In this document: piece by piece, positions 30,801 through 43,100 of the stretch
Layout of the letters: each line of letters opens with the position of its first letter
How positions within the stretch are numbered: position 1 is the first letter of the stretch
Source: Anthopleura xanthogrammica
Lineage: Eukaryota > Cnidaria > Anthozoa > Actiniaria > Actiniidae
DNA: 64,000 bases
NCBI GenBank assembly: GCA_964019055.1
Contig: OZ025221.1
Location: forward strand, 4,976,968-5,040,967
Reading direction: 5' to 3'
Translations under genes and position numbers: made by a program
Notes under the pieces: generated by a model
Databases searched by the model: none
Told to the model about the DNA's origin: nothing
Seen by the model: only the letters and a program-made list of their open reading frames with translations

Positions 30801-32915
30801 AGTTTACTCACTCACTTATCTTGCTATCATTTAAAGAATACAGGAGTAGCCATCTGTTTGGTCGCTTGCCTCCAGAGATGATGACGTTCATGACAACCAG
30901 ACTAAGAAGTTGGCACAACCACAACAAAGCAGTCATCCCAGCGGTAAGTTTAGTATTCATTCAATGACAAGTTGGTGACGTCATGTGAAACGTCACGGTG
31001 CGCGTCACGATAGGACAAGATGGTGACGTCATGTGAAACGTCACGGTGCGCGTCACGATAGGACAAGATAATGACGTCATGTGAAACGTCACGGTACGCG
31101 TCACGATAGGACAAGATGACAAGTTGGTGACGTCATGTGAAACGTCACGGTGCGCGTCACGATAGGACAAGATGGTGACGTCATGTGAAATGTCACGGTA
31201 CGCGTCACGTTATGACAAGATGACAAGTTGGTGACGTCATGTGAAACGTCACGGTGTGCGTCACGATAGGACAAGATGACAAGATGGTGACGTCATGTGA
31301 AACGTCACGGTACGCGTCACGTTATGACAAGTTGGTGACGTCATGTGAAACGTCACGGTACGCGTCATGATATGACTAGATGACAACTTGGTGACGTCAT
31401 GTGAAACGTCACGGTACGCATCATGACATGACTAGGTGATAACTTGGTGACGTCATGTGAAACGTCACGGTACGCGTCATGATATGACTAGATGACAACT
31501 TGGTGACGTCATGTGAAACATCACGGTACGTGGCACTGTCGGGATACGGAATTGAGGGCATCCTTTTAACCAAACACAGCGCGTAAGATCATTGCTCATC
31601 CAATCGAAATCCCCGGACACTGCCGGCACGGTAACGGCACGCACATGCTCTACAGCTGTGACCGGTATCCTGAAGAAATTTCACGTCACTGACGTGTTTA
31701 GTCCCTCGACCTACTAAAATATACATAAACATACTACTTACATATCTACATCTACATCTTCATTTAACCTGCAATATCTTGACATATCATATACAAACTT
31801 CACTATTTTCTAGAGATTCAAGGCGTTCAAAGCTTTTTCGAATATGTTTCGTGTTTTATCGACAAACAAGGATAAGAAAGGTGTGGAGTTCATCTCGACC
31901 ATGGAAGGTACAGCAGTCGTTCATGTTTATTGTAAAATGTCATATAAAATGGATATTTTTCTCGTGCAACGCATTCTGTCATCAAATAATAGTTTCTCAA
32001 AGAAATCTGGGAAACTGATCGCACGCGTTATGTTTACTTTAGCTGTCTTAGAAAGGGTCATTAACCAATCACAGCACACGTTATGTTTACTTTAGCTATC
32101 TTAGAAAGGGTCATTAACCAATCACAGCGCGCGTTATATGTTAGCTTTTTGCTAATAATAATTCTTAATGTTTTTTTAGGCAAGAAGTATCCATTTTTCC
32201 TTCTTCATTGGCACCCAACCAAATCACAAAATCCCTCGCCTAATAATCTAGATAACTCACACGAAGCGGTCTCGAATGCAAAGTTTTTGATCAGCGTGTT
32301 CATCAATCTGGGTAGGTAAACCTAGCTATCTATCAGTCATGTAAACATACTACATACAGACAGCCTGTGTAAAATTATCTGACATCAAAGAGGAATTTCA
32401 TACCGGGTAACACAGGAAACCCACCTAAAGGCTTTGGGCATCTGTGACGTCATAGCCTCCATATTGGAGGTATTTAACCTATAAGGCGCAAAAATACGAG
32501 CAACAAAATCGTGCAACTTGTCGTTCAACATTGTTGCGTGCGGGCTATAGGGTGAATGTTGCTCGTATTACCACACCGCGCGCAACCAACTTTCATTGTT
32601 GCAGAGAGTAGAAAGCGCTTGTACTTTTCAGAGCAACACGGGATAATGTTGCACGACAAGTTGCACGATTTTGTTGCTCGTTTTTCCTCGCCTTTAGCTT
32701 CGCATGACTTTACTATTTTAATGCATTGGTTTTCCATGCCTCAATAATGTTGAACATTTCTTTTATATACCAAAATTTTTATTCCATTTTGTGATATTTC
32801 AGCGCGTACGAGTGATCACATATTTCAGGACGAATATACAAAGAATGCAGCTCTCATCAGCAACTATCGTGTCACTAGCAATGACGACGTTGATGCTTAC
32901 TTCATTAACATGTAA
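27894..32915 (+). CDS. GGH: Gamma-glutamyl hydrolase (folylpolyglutamate hydrolase)
   Basis: Nine coding exons: 27894-28023, 28945-29059, 29206-29256, 29743-29827, 30117-30286, 30844-30943, 31814-31907, 32180-32311 and 32803-32915; phases agree and give about 286 residues (human about 318). An N-terminal signal peptide ([14 protein letters not shown]) fits a lysosomal/secreted enzyme that trims gamma-linked glutamates from folates. Family landmarks are [40 protein letters not shown] and the nucleophile region [11 protein letters not shown] (C98). The general base is H217 in LLHWHPTK. Two positions differ from the common family sequence: GTC before the nucleophile is AEC, and the glutamate of WHPE is threonine. 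The intron-5 donor is GGTAG|GTGAAT; the nearer GTAGGT would break the frame. Confidence 0.93.
29350..29705. repeat. GATGATG/GAAGAT tract with about 50-bp higher-order units
   Basis: GAT-type trinucleotides organised as repeats of GCGAAGATGACGGTGATGAT in a GGH intron. Confidence 0.9.
30440..30790. repeat. CCATC-rich tract, duplicated
   Basis: Short CCATC/CATTC units, with a larger block (CCACCCCAATCATTCAGTCA to the next CCATCTATCTAACCCTTCC) present twice about 125 bases apart. GGH intron 5. Confidence 0.85.
30970..31530. repeat. Array of 11 CRE-like palindrome units
   Basis: Eleven copies of TGACGTCATGTGAAACGTCA followed by CGGTRCGCGTCACG, spaced about 47-58 bases. TGACGTCA is the full palindromic cAMP-response element bound by CREB/ATF proteins; each unit adds inverted half sites. 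In GGH intron 6. Function is not shown by the sequence. Confidence 0.95.
32010..32150. repeat. Short tandem duplication in GGH intron
   Basis: TTATGTTTACTTTAGCT and TTAGAAAGGGTCATTAACCA occur twice, about 55 bases apart, with a third trailing CGCGTTATATGTTAGC. Confidence 0.85.
32480..32697. mobile_element. MITE, CGAGCAACAAAATCGTGCAA arms
   Basis: ACGAGCAACAAAATCGTGCA and ACTTGTCG near 32496 are mirrored by CGACAAGTTGCACGATTTTG and TTGCTCGT near 32656. Last intron of GGH. Confidence 0.9.
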
Positions 32916-33143
32916 AACAAACCATGCATCTATGTTCTTCTTCCAAAGTTCAGAGAGGGACTTGTACCGAATTCGTGCCGCATAGAATTGTGGGGCTAAA
33001 AGCTATTTTTCATTCAATTTTTTCTCACAATTCAGTGCGGATCGAGTTCGTTTCCAGTCTTTCTCTGAGTTTGAAAAGGTGAACAGGATTAGCTTTTATG
33101 ATATTAAGGAAATCTTATTATAGTTCAAATTATCACTAGTATA

Positions 33144-33440
33144 CAGCGGTTTGCAAAAATTCTGCAAAATTCAACCATATCAATATATCGATATATATAC
33201 AAATTTTCACGTTCTCTAATTTTTTCTAAAATGCTGTTTTTCTCGCTGGAATGCTAAAAAAAATACCAAGCAATACTTAGTTTGCATTATGATATAATAA
33301 TCTTTTAAAAATGTTTAATACCAACCCTTATTTAAGCGATTTTCTTCTAGAAATTACCCATAATGCACCCGATATATCGACATATTGATATATATTTAAT
33401 TTTTGCAGAATTGTTTGCAGAATTGTTTGCAAATCGCGCG
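33144..33440. mobile_element. MITE, GCGGTTTGCAAAAATTCTGC arms
   Basis: The left arm GCGGTTTGCAAAAATTCTGC with ATCAATATATCGATATATA is mirrored by TATATCGACATATTGATATA and GCAGAATTGTTTGCAAATCG. The right arm has a duplicated GCAGAATTGTTT. Downstream of GGH. Confidence 0.8.
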
Positions 33441-33553
33441 ATATATATATATATATATACCTTCTGCTGGAGTAATCAGAGGTTTTTGGAGACTACTGAG
33501 GACCACAGGATGGTCTGCATGAATTAAATCTTAATTAACTGACACATTAAATA

Positions 33554-33672
33554 GGATAATAACATGACTTTTGGAGGGCATATTGTTTATTTGTGGTCCG
33601 AGTAGCATCAATTAACGATGCTACAAGGGCCACAAATAAACAATATGTACGACAAAAGTAATGTTATTATCA
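33554..33672. mobile_element. Near-perfect palindromic MITE
   Basis: GATAATAACATGACTTTTGG, CATATTGTTTATTTGTGG and GTAGCATC are mirrored in order by GATGCTAC, CCACAAATAAACAATATG and TAATGTTATTATC. A smaller hairpin of GATCTGATTGG type lies at 33805-33864. Confidence 0.9.
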
Positions 33673-34366
33673 TTATCATTAATATACAAGACCAAATTAT
33701 ACAAAGTCTTCAATATCAAAAGTTAGAATTTTAATTAAACATTTTCATTCAAAAACAAACATAAAAACAAGAAAACAGCAAACGCACGCGCTTTGAAATG
33801 GTTTCCTTAAGATCTGATTGGCTGACAGAATGTCGTAAAACATTCTCTCAACCAATCAGATCGAAGCAGGGCGGTAAATGCATTTCCAGCCCGCGCGCTT
33901 GGCGTTTGGTCCGCTCGACTGACTGACTCAACGAGTTTAACAATAGGATTAACAAGGAGAACTATTGTCATTGATAGCAGAAACAATAAAGAATCCACCG
34001 ACATTGAATCGGTAAACTGCGCTTGGAGAAATGGTGGGAAATACAAACAGTTTAGGCGGGAAACGTGCTCGGTATCGGTATTCAAAAATTTATCCTGATT
34101 TGAAACTTTAAGTGTGATTATGACTGGAGGGAATTAGTAAAAGATGAGAGTAAGCTAAAAAACCTTGGTAGTTTATCATCATCACGAAATATAAGGGAAA
34201 ATAATATATATAAATTATAATAATAAGAATTAATATCATTGAAGACTCAAACAACTAAATTATCACGAAATATATTTATTGCATATTTCAACCATTTTAT
34301 ACTTATTAATATGTTACACTATTTACAGCTAATAATAGTTAATAATATCCTAATACTAATGATGCT

Positions 34367-35088
34367 TTAATAGTTTGGTACATAAGGAAATCTACATGGT
34401 ACAGAAGCACTATTGATGTAGTCACGTGATTGGTCCAGGCTTGGCTGTATAGGTCGGTAGGCATGGTAACCATGTGGTGACACTGGAGCTTGGTTGGCAT
34501 GGTGATGCTGTGGCGATGCACCGCTGATCAGGTCGTTTAGGTACAGCAGCTGAGCGTAGTGTTCGTCGTCTTGTGCAATCTTCTTCTTGAGCTTTGTTCT
34601 CTTGTTTTGGAACCAGGTCTTGACTTGTTCGTCTTTCATGTTGAGTTCGACGGCGAGTTGTGTTCTTTCTTGTTTGGTCAGGTAGTTTCGGTGGGTGAAG
34701 ACTCGCCTTAGACGAGCGACTTGGTAAGGTGCGAACGATGGACGGTTCTTTTTGTGCTTGACTTTGGTACGAAGATCTTGTTCAGTTTCTGAAAAATGCA
34801 AAAAATATCACCCATTAGTAAATGTTATGAATAACCATCATCAAGATAGCATATGCTTTCTTGTCATCATAGGACATTGACAGAAGATCAATACCAACCT
34901 TTTCCATCTGAACTGGAATCATCATCACTGGAGCTGCCATGACTGACAGGCGGGAAGCAGTATCGTGGGAACCCTGTGGTTATTTCTGCTGGTGTATCTG
35001 CGGCTATCTTATCAGCATCATGCGTGTCTCGTAGAAGATCATCGATGAGAAAGGACATTTTTGTTCGAACTGGCGAAAATGCAGACAT
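34367..35088 (-). CDS. ANTP-class homeobox protein, copy 1
   Basis: Two exons, 34899-35088 and 34367-34788, joined in phase 1, give about 203 residues. The homeodomain covers roughly residues 75-134, with RPSFAPYQVARLRRVF, YLTKQERTQLAVELNM and the recognition helix QVKTWFQNKRTKLKKK (Q50, N51, R53). Outside it are a short N-terminal region with an acidic Ser/Asp run and a His/Pro/Tyr-rich tail. Q50 with V45/K46 suggests an ANTP/NK-like class, but the divergent helix 1 (RR at 17-18 instead of E at 17) and K52 prevent assignment to a named family. A nuclear DNA-binding transcription factor. Confidence 0.88.
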
Positions 35089-36778
35089 GGTTCTACTATA
35101 CGTATACTATTGATCTAGTTGTTACTCGTAAGACAGCTCAAGTCAGAATGATAACCAGTCGCTTGGTAGCACCGTATTTATACCCACAATTAATTCCAAC
35201 AAATAGACACCGCCGCTTGTCTGATTGTTGCCGCACTAGTTACTCCCATTTTACATGTGGCCGACACGCCTCTCGCGGTACCTCTCTTCTATAGGATAAA
35301 GTAACGACGCTTAGCGCAATGGCGGGAAATACAAACAGGTCGTAAAAGAGCGGGAAACATTCGCCTTTCATAGCGGAGAATCAAAATAGAAAACTTTCGA
35401 AATACGAACTATTATTACGATACCGAAGTCGGCGTGTGATTGTTCATAAGAATGGATGATCTGATTAAAAATGTATTAGCCAACATAAACTGGTTAAAAC
35501 TTTGATTTACTTTTGGCAACTTCAAATTAATCCATATATTTTTAGGATACAAGTGATAGTATTTACGAAACAAGAGAAACTACAAATGTTTTGGAACCGA
35601 TGGTTTAAATGTTCTTTTCCATAAGGAGAAAGACTCACTTTAAAGCGTTGTCGGCTTTTTAGCGGTTTAAACTGCGAACCAACCCTCATTTAATGACAAA
35701 AACAATAGTATTAATAAAGATTTATTTGGTCATTGATACTGTAAACATAGATAATTGTAATATAAATATTTGACCAACTTACAAGAAAGACGCTCGCGTA
35801 AATATATTAGAGTACAACAAGTAGTTTAGATTTTCGAATGAAAAAACATGAGCAAAATTGTAGAGTTTTTAAACTTTAAAGTTTAAAAATAATTTGTATC
35901 TGTGAATTCCTAGGAAAAAATATGGCGTCGCTGTGGGTAGCCAGAAAATATGAAGGGCTTATTATGTTCCGGTGAAAGTTATTTAGATGTTGATATTAAA
36001 AAGAAACTTATATATTCTCACGAGCATGATTAACGATTCTTTGCCACCAACTGACAGCTTTATGAATACTGTCAGTTATTAGGAACGTTATGCTCTATTT
36101 GAGTGCTTCTTAATTCAATTGTCATTTCTACTGTCATTTACTTTCATTTCAAGCACAGTAACTCTCATCTTTATACCATTTTTAAAATCTGGCGAAACGT
36201 TTTCATGTCGTATCAGTTTTTCGATATTATTGGAGATTAATGAATCTCTACACATTTGAAGCTTAAGTGTATGGAAATATCAGTTGAGTAATTTTGGTCG
36301 GCGCTTGGAGTAATAGTCGGTACCGCAAACAGGTCCATTGTAACGAGTTTAACAATAGGATTAACAAGGAGAACTATTGTCATTGATAGCAGAAACAATA
36401 AAGAATCCACCGACATTGAATCGGTAAACTGCGCTTGGAGAAATGGTGGGAAATACAAACAGTTTAGGCGGGAAACGTGCTCGGTATCGGTATTCAAAAA
36501 TTTATCCTGATTTGAAACTTTAAGTGTGATTATGACTGGAGGGAATTAGTAAAAGATGAGAGTGAGCTAAAAAACCTTGGTAGTTTATCATCATCACGAC
36601 ATATAAGGGAAAATAATATATATAAATTATAATAATAAGAATTAATATCATTGAAGACTCAAACAACTAAATTATCACAAAATGTATTTATTGCTTATTT
36701 CAACCATTTTATACTTATTAATATGTTACACTATTTACAGTTGATAATAGTTAATAATATCCTAATACTAATGATACT

Positions 36779-37499
36779 TTAATAGTTTGGTACATAAGGA
36801 AATGTACATGGTACAGAAGGACTATTGATGTAGTCACGTGATTGGTCCAGGCTTGGCTGTATAGGTCGGTAGGCATGGTAACCATGTGGTAACACTGGAG
36901 CTTGGTTGGCATGGTGATGCTGTGGCGATGCACCGCTGATCAGGTCGTTTAGGTACAGCAGCTGAGCGTAGTGTTCGTCGTCTTGTGCAATCTTCTTCTT
37001 GAGCTTTGTTCTCTTGTTTTGGAACCAGGTCTTGACTTGTTCGTCTTTCATGTTGAGTTCGACGGCGAGTTGTGTTCTTTCTTGTTTGGTCAGGTAGTTT
37101 CGGTGGGTGAAGACTCGCCTTAGACGAGCGACTTGGTAAGGTGCGAACGATGGACGGTTCTTTTTGTGTTTGACTTTGCTACGAAGTTCTTGTTCAGTTT
37201 CTGAAAAATGCAAAAATATCACCCATTAGTAAATGTTATGAATAACCATCATCAAGATAGCATATGCTTTCTTGCCATCATAAGACATTGACAGAAGATC
37301 AATACCAACCTTTTCCACCTGAACTGGAATCATCATCACTGGAGCTGCCATGACTGACAGGCGGGAAGCAGTATCGTGGGAACCCTGTGGTTATTTCTGC
37401 TGGTGTATCAGCGGCTATCTTATCAGCATCATGCGTGTCTCGTAGAAGATCATCGATGAGAAAGGACATTTTTGTTCGAACTGGCGAAAATGCAGACAT
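36779..37499 (-). CDS. ANTP-class homeobox protein, copy 2 (tandem duplicate)
   Basis: Exons 37310-37499 and 36779-37200 have the same lengths and phases as copy 1 and give about 203 residues. The homeodomain is identical in residues to copy 1. Differences are few and outside it: TEQE for TEQD, RSK for RTK, PVLPH for PVSPH, INSPSVPCTF for INSASVPCRF, and SSGG for SSDG. Both copies keep open frames and splice sites, so both look functional. The shared upstream flank suggests they also share promoter sequence. Confidence 0.88.
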
Positions 37500-38639
37500 G
37501 GTTCTACTATACGTATACTATTGATGTAGTTGTTACTCGTAAGACAGCTCAAGTCAGAATGATAACCAGTCGCTTGGTAGCACCGTATTTATACCCACAA
37601 TTAATTCCAACAAATAGACACCGCCGCTTGTCTGATTGTTGCCGCGCTAGTTACTCCCATTTTACATGTGGCCGACACGCCTCTCGCGGTACCTCTCTTC
37701 TATAGGATAAAGAAACGACGCTTAGCGCAATGGCGGGAAATACAAACAGGTCGTAGAAGAGCGGGAAGCATTCGCCTTTCATAGCGGAGAATCATGATCG
37801 AAAAGTTTGGAAATACGAACAATTATTACGATACTGAAGTCGGCGTTTGATTGTTCATAAGAATGGATGATCTGATTAAAAATGTATTAGCCAACATAAA
37901 CTGGTTAAAACTTTGATTTACTTTTGGCAAATTCGAATTGATTCATATATTTTTAGGATACAAGTCATTGTATCAGTTATGAAACAAGATATACTTAATT
38001 TTTTTGAAAGCTTTAGTTTAACTGTTCAGTCTGTTCCATAAGGAGAAAGAATTACTGAAAACACTATCGGCTTTTTAACGTGTTAAATTGCAAACCAACC
38101 CTCATTGAATGACAAAAACAATAGTATTAATAAAGATTTATTTTGTCATTGATACTGTAAACATAGATAATTGTAATATAAATATTTGAACAACTTACAA
38201 GAAAGACGCTCGCGTAAATATATGAGCCGGAGTATTATATTGGAAATATAGTGAAAAGATAGAAAAGTTTTGATATTATTTTGATTAATTCTTGTCCTGT
38301 AACATTAATACCAATTTTAAAAGCTGGTAAACCTTTTTTATGTGGTAAATCATTGCAGTTTTTCGATATTATTGGAGATTAATGAATATCAACACAATTG
38401 TAGTGTTTGAAAATATTGAGTAATTTTGGTCGGCGCTTGGAGTAATAGTCGGTACCGCAAACTGGTCCATTGTAACGAGTTTAACAATAGGATTAACAAG
38501 GAGAACTATTGTCATTGATATTAGAAACAATAACTATTATAAAATAAACAGCTAAGAATCCACCGACATTGAATCGGTAAACTGCGCTTGGAGAAATGGC
38601 GGGAAATACAAACATTTTTGGCGGGAAACGTACCGGGTT

Positions 38640-40190
38640 CTATTCAAAAACGTTTGGCGGGTAACGCTCCCGGATCCTATTCAAAGACTTTAATTTTGGC
38701 GGGTAAGCTTTAGAAAACATTATAACAATGACATTGCTTCTTCAAGCGGCATTTAATTGTTTCATTAATAATTAAGTATTTGAATTATATGTATACCTGT
38801 TGAAAAGTAAACAACCTTTTTACTTTTTATTTCTGAGTGACAAATTCCGTCCATGATAATTTTGAATCGTTAGAAAATAAAGAAAATGTAGCAAGAAAGT
38901 AAACAACGATTTTATCCTTCCACAACGCAGGTTTTTTACCAGTTATAATTATCTCAAGTAATAATTTTGTATTCTTACCGTGGATTTTTTGTTGGAAGGA
39001 AAGCCAGGAAACTCAGAGAAAAACCTTTAAAGTATAGGACTGAACCGAACAAACAAGTTTTAGTCATAGAGAAACAGTGCACTGCGGAGCTGATCCTCAC
39101 TGCTGAGTGGTCGCATTTTTGATTACATATATTCTCATGAATCCATTTGCTTTCAGAACTTTTGGCACACTACGGTGTAGCTAATATTAATAGGATAGGT
39201 ATAAATTGATAAATGAAATTATAGTTAAAGAATGCGAATTAAAGTAACTTTGGTAATTCTTTCGATATTTTTTTTCCGAGTGAGTTTTGGCGGGAAATAC
39301 AAAGATGTTCAACCTGAGCGCCGCGTGCCTTAACTGAACCTCATGAATGTAGCTTTCGGGTTTTTTTAAAAAAGAAATAGTAAGACTTTGTTAGTTCTAA
39401 CGCCCTCTCGTTTCTGATCTTTCGATTATCATTTTCCTTAAACATTGTATTGGTTTGAATGTTGTCAGTCTGTCATGTCCGCCATCTTTGTATGATAATG
39501 TCAAAGCTACCAGCCTACAGGAAATTAAATTGCTTTAAATGTGTTATTCCGTATTCAGTTTAATCAGATAAAAGCTAAAAATCATGAGACAAAGCATTTG
39601 ATAAAGACAACATATAACCTCCCTGATCATATAACATTCATTTTATGAAGATATTCTTTGTATTTTCATTATGGCGGCCATATTGTGTTGGCGACCATAG
39701 TCTCTAAAACGACTATATTTCAAACGAAAGTTTAGACAGCAGTGTCATTAATTTATTTAATAATACGTATCAAATTGATTAAAAAGTTCATATACTGAAT
39801 GCACTTGTTTTTTTTTCGTCTCAAGGTGTTAACTACTCTGAAATAATTCTCGTTTCCGGCCGGCTTGGCTACTGCCCACTTGAAAATGGCTCCACAAATT
39901 CTGTTCACAGCAAAGAAAATAGCCCTACAGAATTAATCAAAAACGCAAATAACAAAATAATTAAAATCAATGTATTCCGAATCACATAATCCCTATTTCA
40001 AATTCGCATGAACGAAAGTCCAAAAATAATAATTTTTCTTGTTGTCATGCCAACATAGAGTTTCCAGCGGTTTGTGTTTGACGGCTCGATAATTTTCCCA
40101 TCGAGCAAAAATTCACTCAGTCAAGTCCTTGACTTACAAGAGAGTGCTGCTGATAAAACACAACATAAACTTCGTTTCCCCCCGTCAAAT
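38640..40190. other. Gene-free stretch with E2F-like motifs
   Basis: No convincing coding frame. TTTGGCGGG(A/T)AA-type motifs occur near 38598, 38620, 38655, 38697 and 39288, continuing the series around the homeobox genes. Near 38995-39090 a weak match to the GAGAAAAACC dispersed repeat tail is seen. The last 120 bases are likely 5' UTR of the next gene. Confidence 0.5.
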
Positions 40191-43100
40191 ATGGATCCCT
40201 ACAGCGCTCTGATAGTCCCAGGTTTCCTTACGATTCTAGTAGTAGTTCTGAGCTGGATTTATTTGCGAAATGCGTCGCGCTTAGCGAGTAAAAGTTTGAC
40301 TACAGAAATGACTTCCACAGTGACAAGGACTTACGAGAACCGAGACGAAGAGAAAGAAGAACTTGAATTGTTTCAGGTTTGTATTCGTTATAAACTTTTT
40401 TACAATACACTGAACTAATTTTGAGGTCATATTAATTTATTGCGTGTTCAGTGTCGATATATTTGTAAGCTTTTTAGCTTCCACAAAACAAATTGTTCAA
40501 AGGCTGTGTTGAGGAAAATGTTCAATTTATGTTCTCGAACTAACTCAGTATTCTTATTTGAGTTCTTTATCTAATCTCATAGCTTTGGATATTGCTCTCG
40601 ATATTCTGAAATACCGTCAAACATACTGCCAAAATTCCCCCAAAACATCTGAATTTTGACTTTTAAAATGACGTTAATTCAAGACAGCTGTGTTATGTTT
40701 TTGCCTCTTTATCACCTCATGAAATTTTCGGGAATATTTTGATATTCTCAATCATTTTAAACTGAAATTTTCAAAGGAATTCTCATCTTTCAAATTTTAT
40801 TCCACCCTAGAATTACTCGTTATATATATTCAATATTACTGCTGAAAAGAATTCATTGCCAGATGTCAACATCTAAGGTTTTGTTATTTGGTTTTGTCTA
40901 AGGTCAGCAAGGGGTTTTCAATTCAAATATATACTTAACTTATATAAAGGCTACATGATAATAAAATTTGGATGACAGATGGCCCAATTCATTTTTGTTT
41001 AGCAAAAATTTCCTTTATGAAACGAGTAGCATGTTTACATTTATTCACGAAGAATCCAGCCCGAGTTTCTTAGATAAAAATAAAAATTGATTTTTTTGAA
41101 GATGTTTGGTTAAGAAGTCATAAGCCAGACTAACTTTACTCTGTGAGCAGAGGTTCTTTTCTACCCCGCTTAGAACTTCGTCTCGCTCCCTAGCAAGATA
41201 GAAAAGAACCTCTGCTCGCAGGGTAGATTACCCTGCAAGCAGAATGAAGTAAAAGGAGACTTACTTACACAGTAAAGCCAGACATTTGTAATTAAGAAAT
41301 TAAATGCCTAATGGAATTAGGATTAGAAATTAGTTTTCCAACCAATAGATTTTACTAAGGTAATAAAAGCATATTAGAGAAAGTAATTCCATTAATTAAT
41401 GTGGGTGATAAATGGTGCATTTACAAAACTCAGGGTCTTGGGAAAATTCTTGCAGTCGTCTTGCATTTTCATCAAATACAAGTGACATACAGTCTCTTTT
41501 TTTAACAGCTCCTTGATATATTCAGAGAAATTTCCCTTGCCCACTGAAAGTCAATTTGACTCCTTCTCCAGAAATCTTGGGAGTCATTTTTGAAAAGGTG
41601 GGATAAAGTGGTATTTAAAATCAATTTCTGGAGTCGAGAGACTGTCTATACTTATGGCTCTCCACACCAGGAGGTGCATAAGGCTAAAAGATGACTCCCT
41701 CTAAAAAACGTTTAGAGTCAGAGATTATTTTCTGGCAAAAATATACTCAAATTTAGTGTATTCATAATCCCTGTAGTACAAAATTATTATGTCTTGGGCT
41801 TACGTACTGACTGAAATATATACATGTAAGAGTCTTGCAAAGTTTCATATTTATCATTCATCAACCCTATTTATGGGTCCATCCTTTTAATTAATTAACT
41901 AGTATTACATGAAAATAAAAAGATAAGATAAAACAAAAACACTTTGATTTCCTTTCACCTGCCACACACCAGACTGTTGCTCATTTGAATAAGTAAAGAT
42001 TGAATAACCTCAAGGTCATCCAGCACATTGGTGCTTGTCAATAGTATTGTTTGGAAATTATAAAAAACAACTAAAGTCAGAGATAAAAGTGGACTTGAAT
42101 ATAGTTTCACAGGCTAAAACAAACTTGGCTTAGTCTCCTACACAGAGGTGAGGGGGTAGAATGTAGAGATGACCCTAACATCGTTGTGTAGGAGACTAAA
42201 ACTTGCCTGAATTTTTTGGTTTCTATTTTTGGTCTATCAATCCTACCATGTTTTGTTTTATTGTTTTTTATTTGTTTTCCAGTCTGCATTAGGCTGGATT
42301 CATTTATTTATACCCTAAATTAATTTTAATATTCTCGCATTCATTTTAGGAAAATAACCAAGAATCTCCAAGTGATGAAATTCTTCGAGCAGAATTAGAG
42401 AAATACATGATCAAACCTAGTGAAATACAAGATGTGTCACTGCCATTACCTCTGGACAATGAGACTATCCAACATGACATGAAGGAAAAAGGAATGGAAA
42501 ACATACAGACATATTACAAGACTTCTAAACTACAGATAAAAGAAATGGAAGATATGTTGACCAGACAAGAAAGAGAGCTAGAGAGAGAGTAAGTACAGCA
42601 GCCAGTCACACGAGGGGTTCTGGGGGAGGTTCAAGAGTTTTTTAGAGCCCTTGTCCCATAACACACTTGCCAGGAAAATCTCTTTATACCCCCAATACTT
42701 TTATTACCAATGTCACCGAAGTGTGAAGTGTGTTACGCAAGAAAAACATGTCATGGTCATGCCCTAAAGTGTCTACGACTCCACTGAAAAACATCAAGGT
42801 TTTAGTCTGCATTCCTTCTCCATGGGTCGGCATCCTTTTGATGACTTGTAGAGAAGAAAATTATCAAAAGGATGCCGACCCGTGGAGAAGGAATGCAGAC
42901 TAAAGCGTTGACGTTTGTCAGCAGAGTTCAAGACGTTTTAGGGCGTGCCTGTTGACATGTTTTTCTTTTGTGACAACCCACTTCGGTGACATCCGTAGTA
43001 CCTAAAATTCAGGTACCCTCCAGTGAATGGCAACCATTTTGGGTTTTCTCATTTTATCAACTATCCTAGCTTCCCCTCAGCTCCTTGACTTTTCCTGAGC

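Larger units (their letters stand above)
33937..38640. repeat. Segmental tandem duplication carrying the homeobox genes
   Basis: The block starting CGAGTTTAACAATAGGATTA at about 33937 recurs at about 36349 (offset about 2412) and covers the gene plus several hundred bases each side, ending near GACGCTCGCGTAAATATAT at about 35807 and 38222. A third start at about 38475 repeats the gene's downstream flank only, with an internal insertion of about 28 bases, and contains no gene. The coding parts differ by only a few residues, so the event is recent or homogenised. Confidence 0.9.

Noticed and set aside
33807..34085. Hydrophobic 92-residue reverse frame, repeated at 36237-36497
   Set aside because: It lies in the duplicated 3' flank of the homeobox genes; the third flank copy breaks it, and no start or splice evidence supports a gene.
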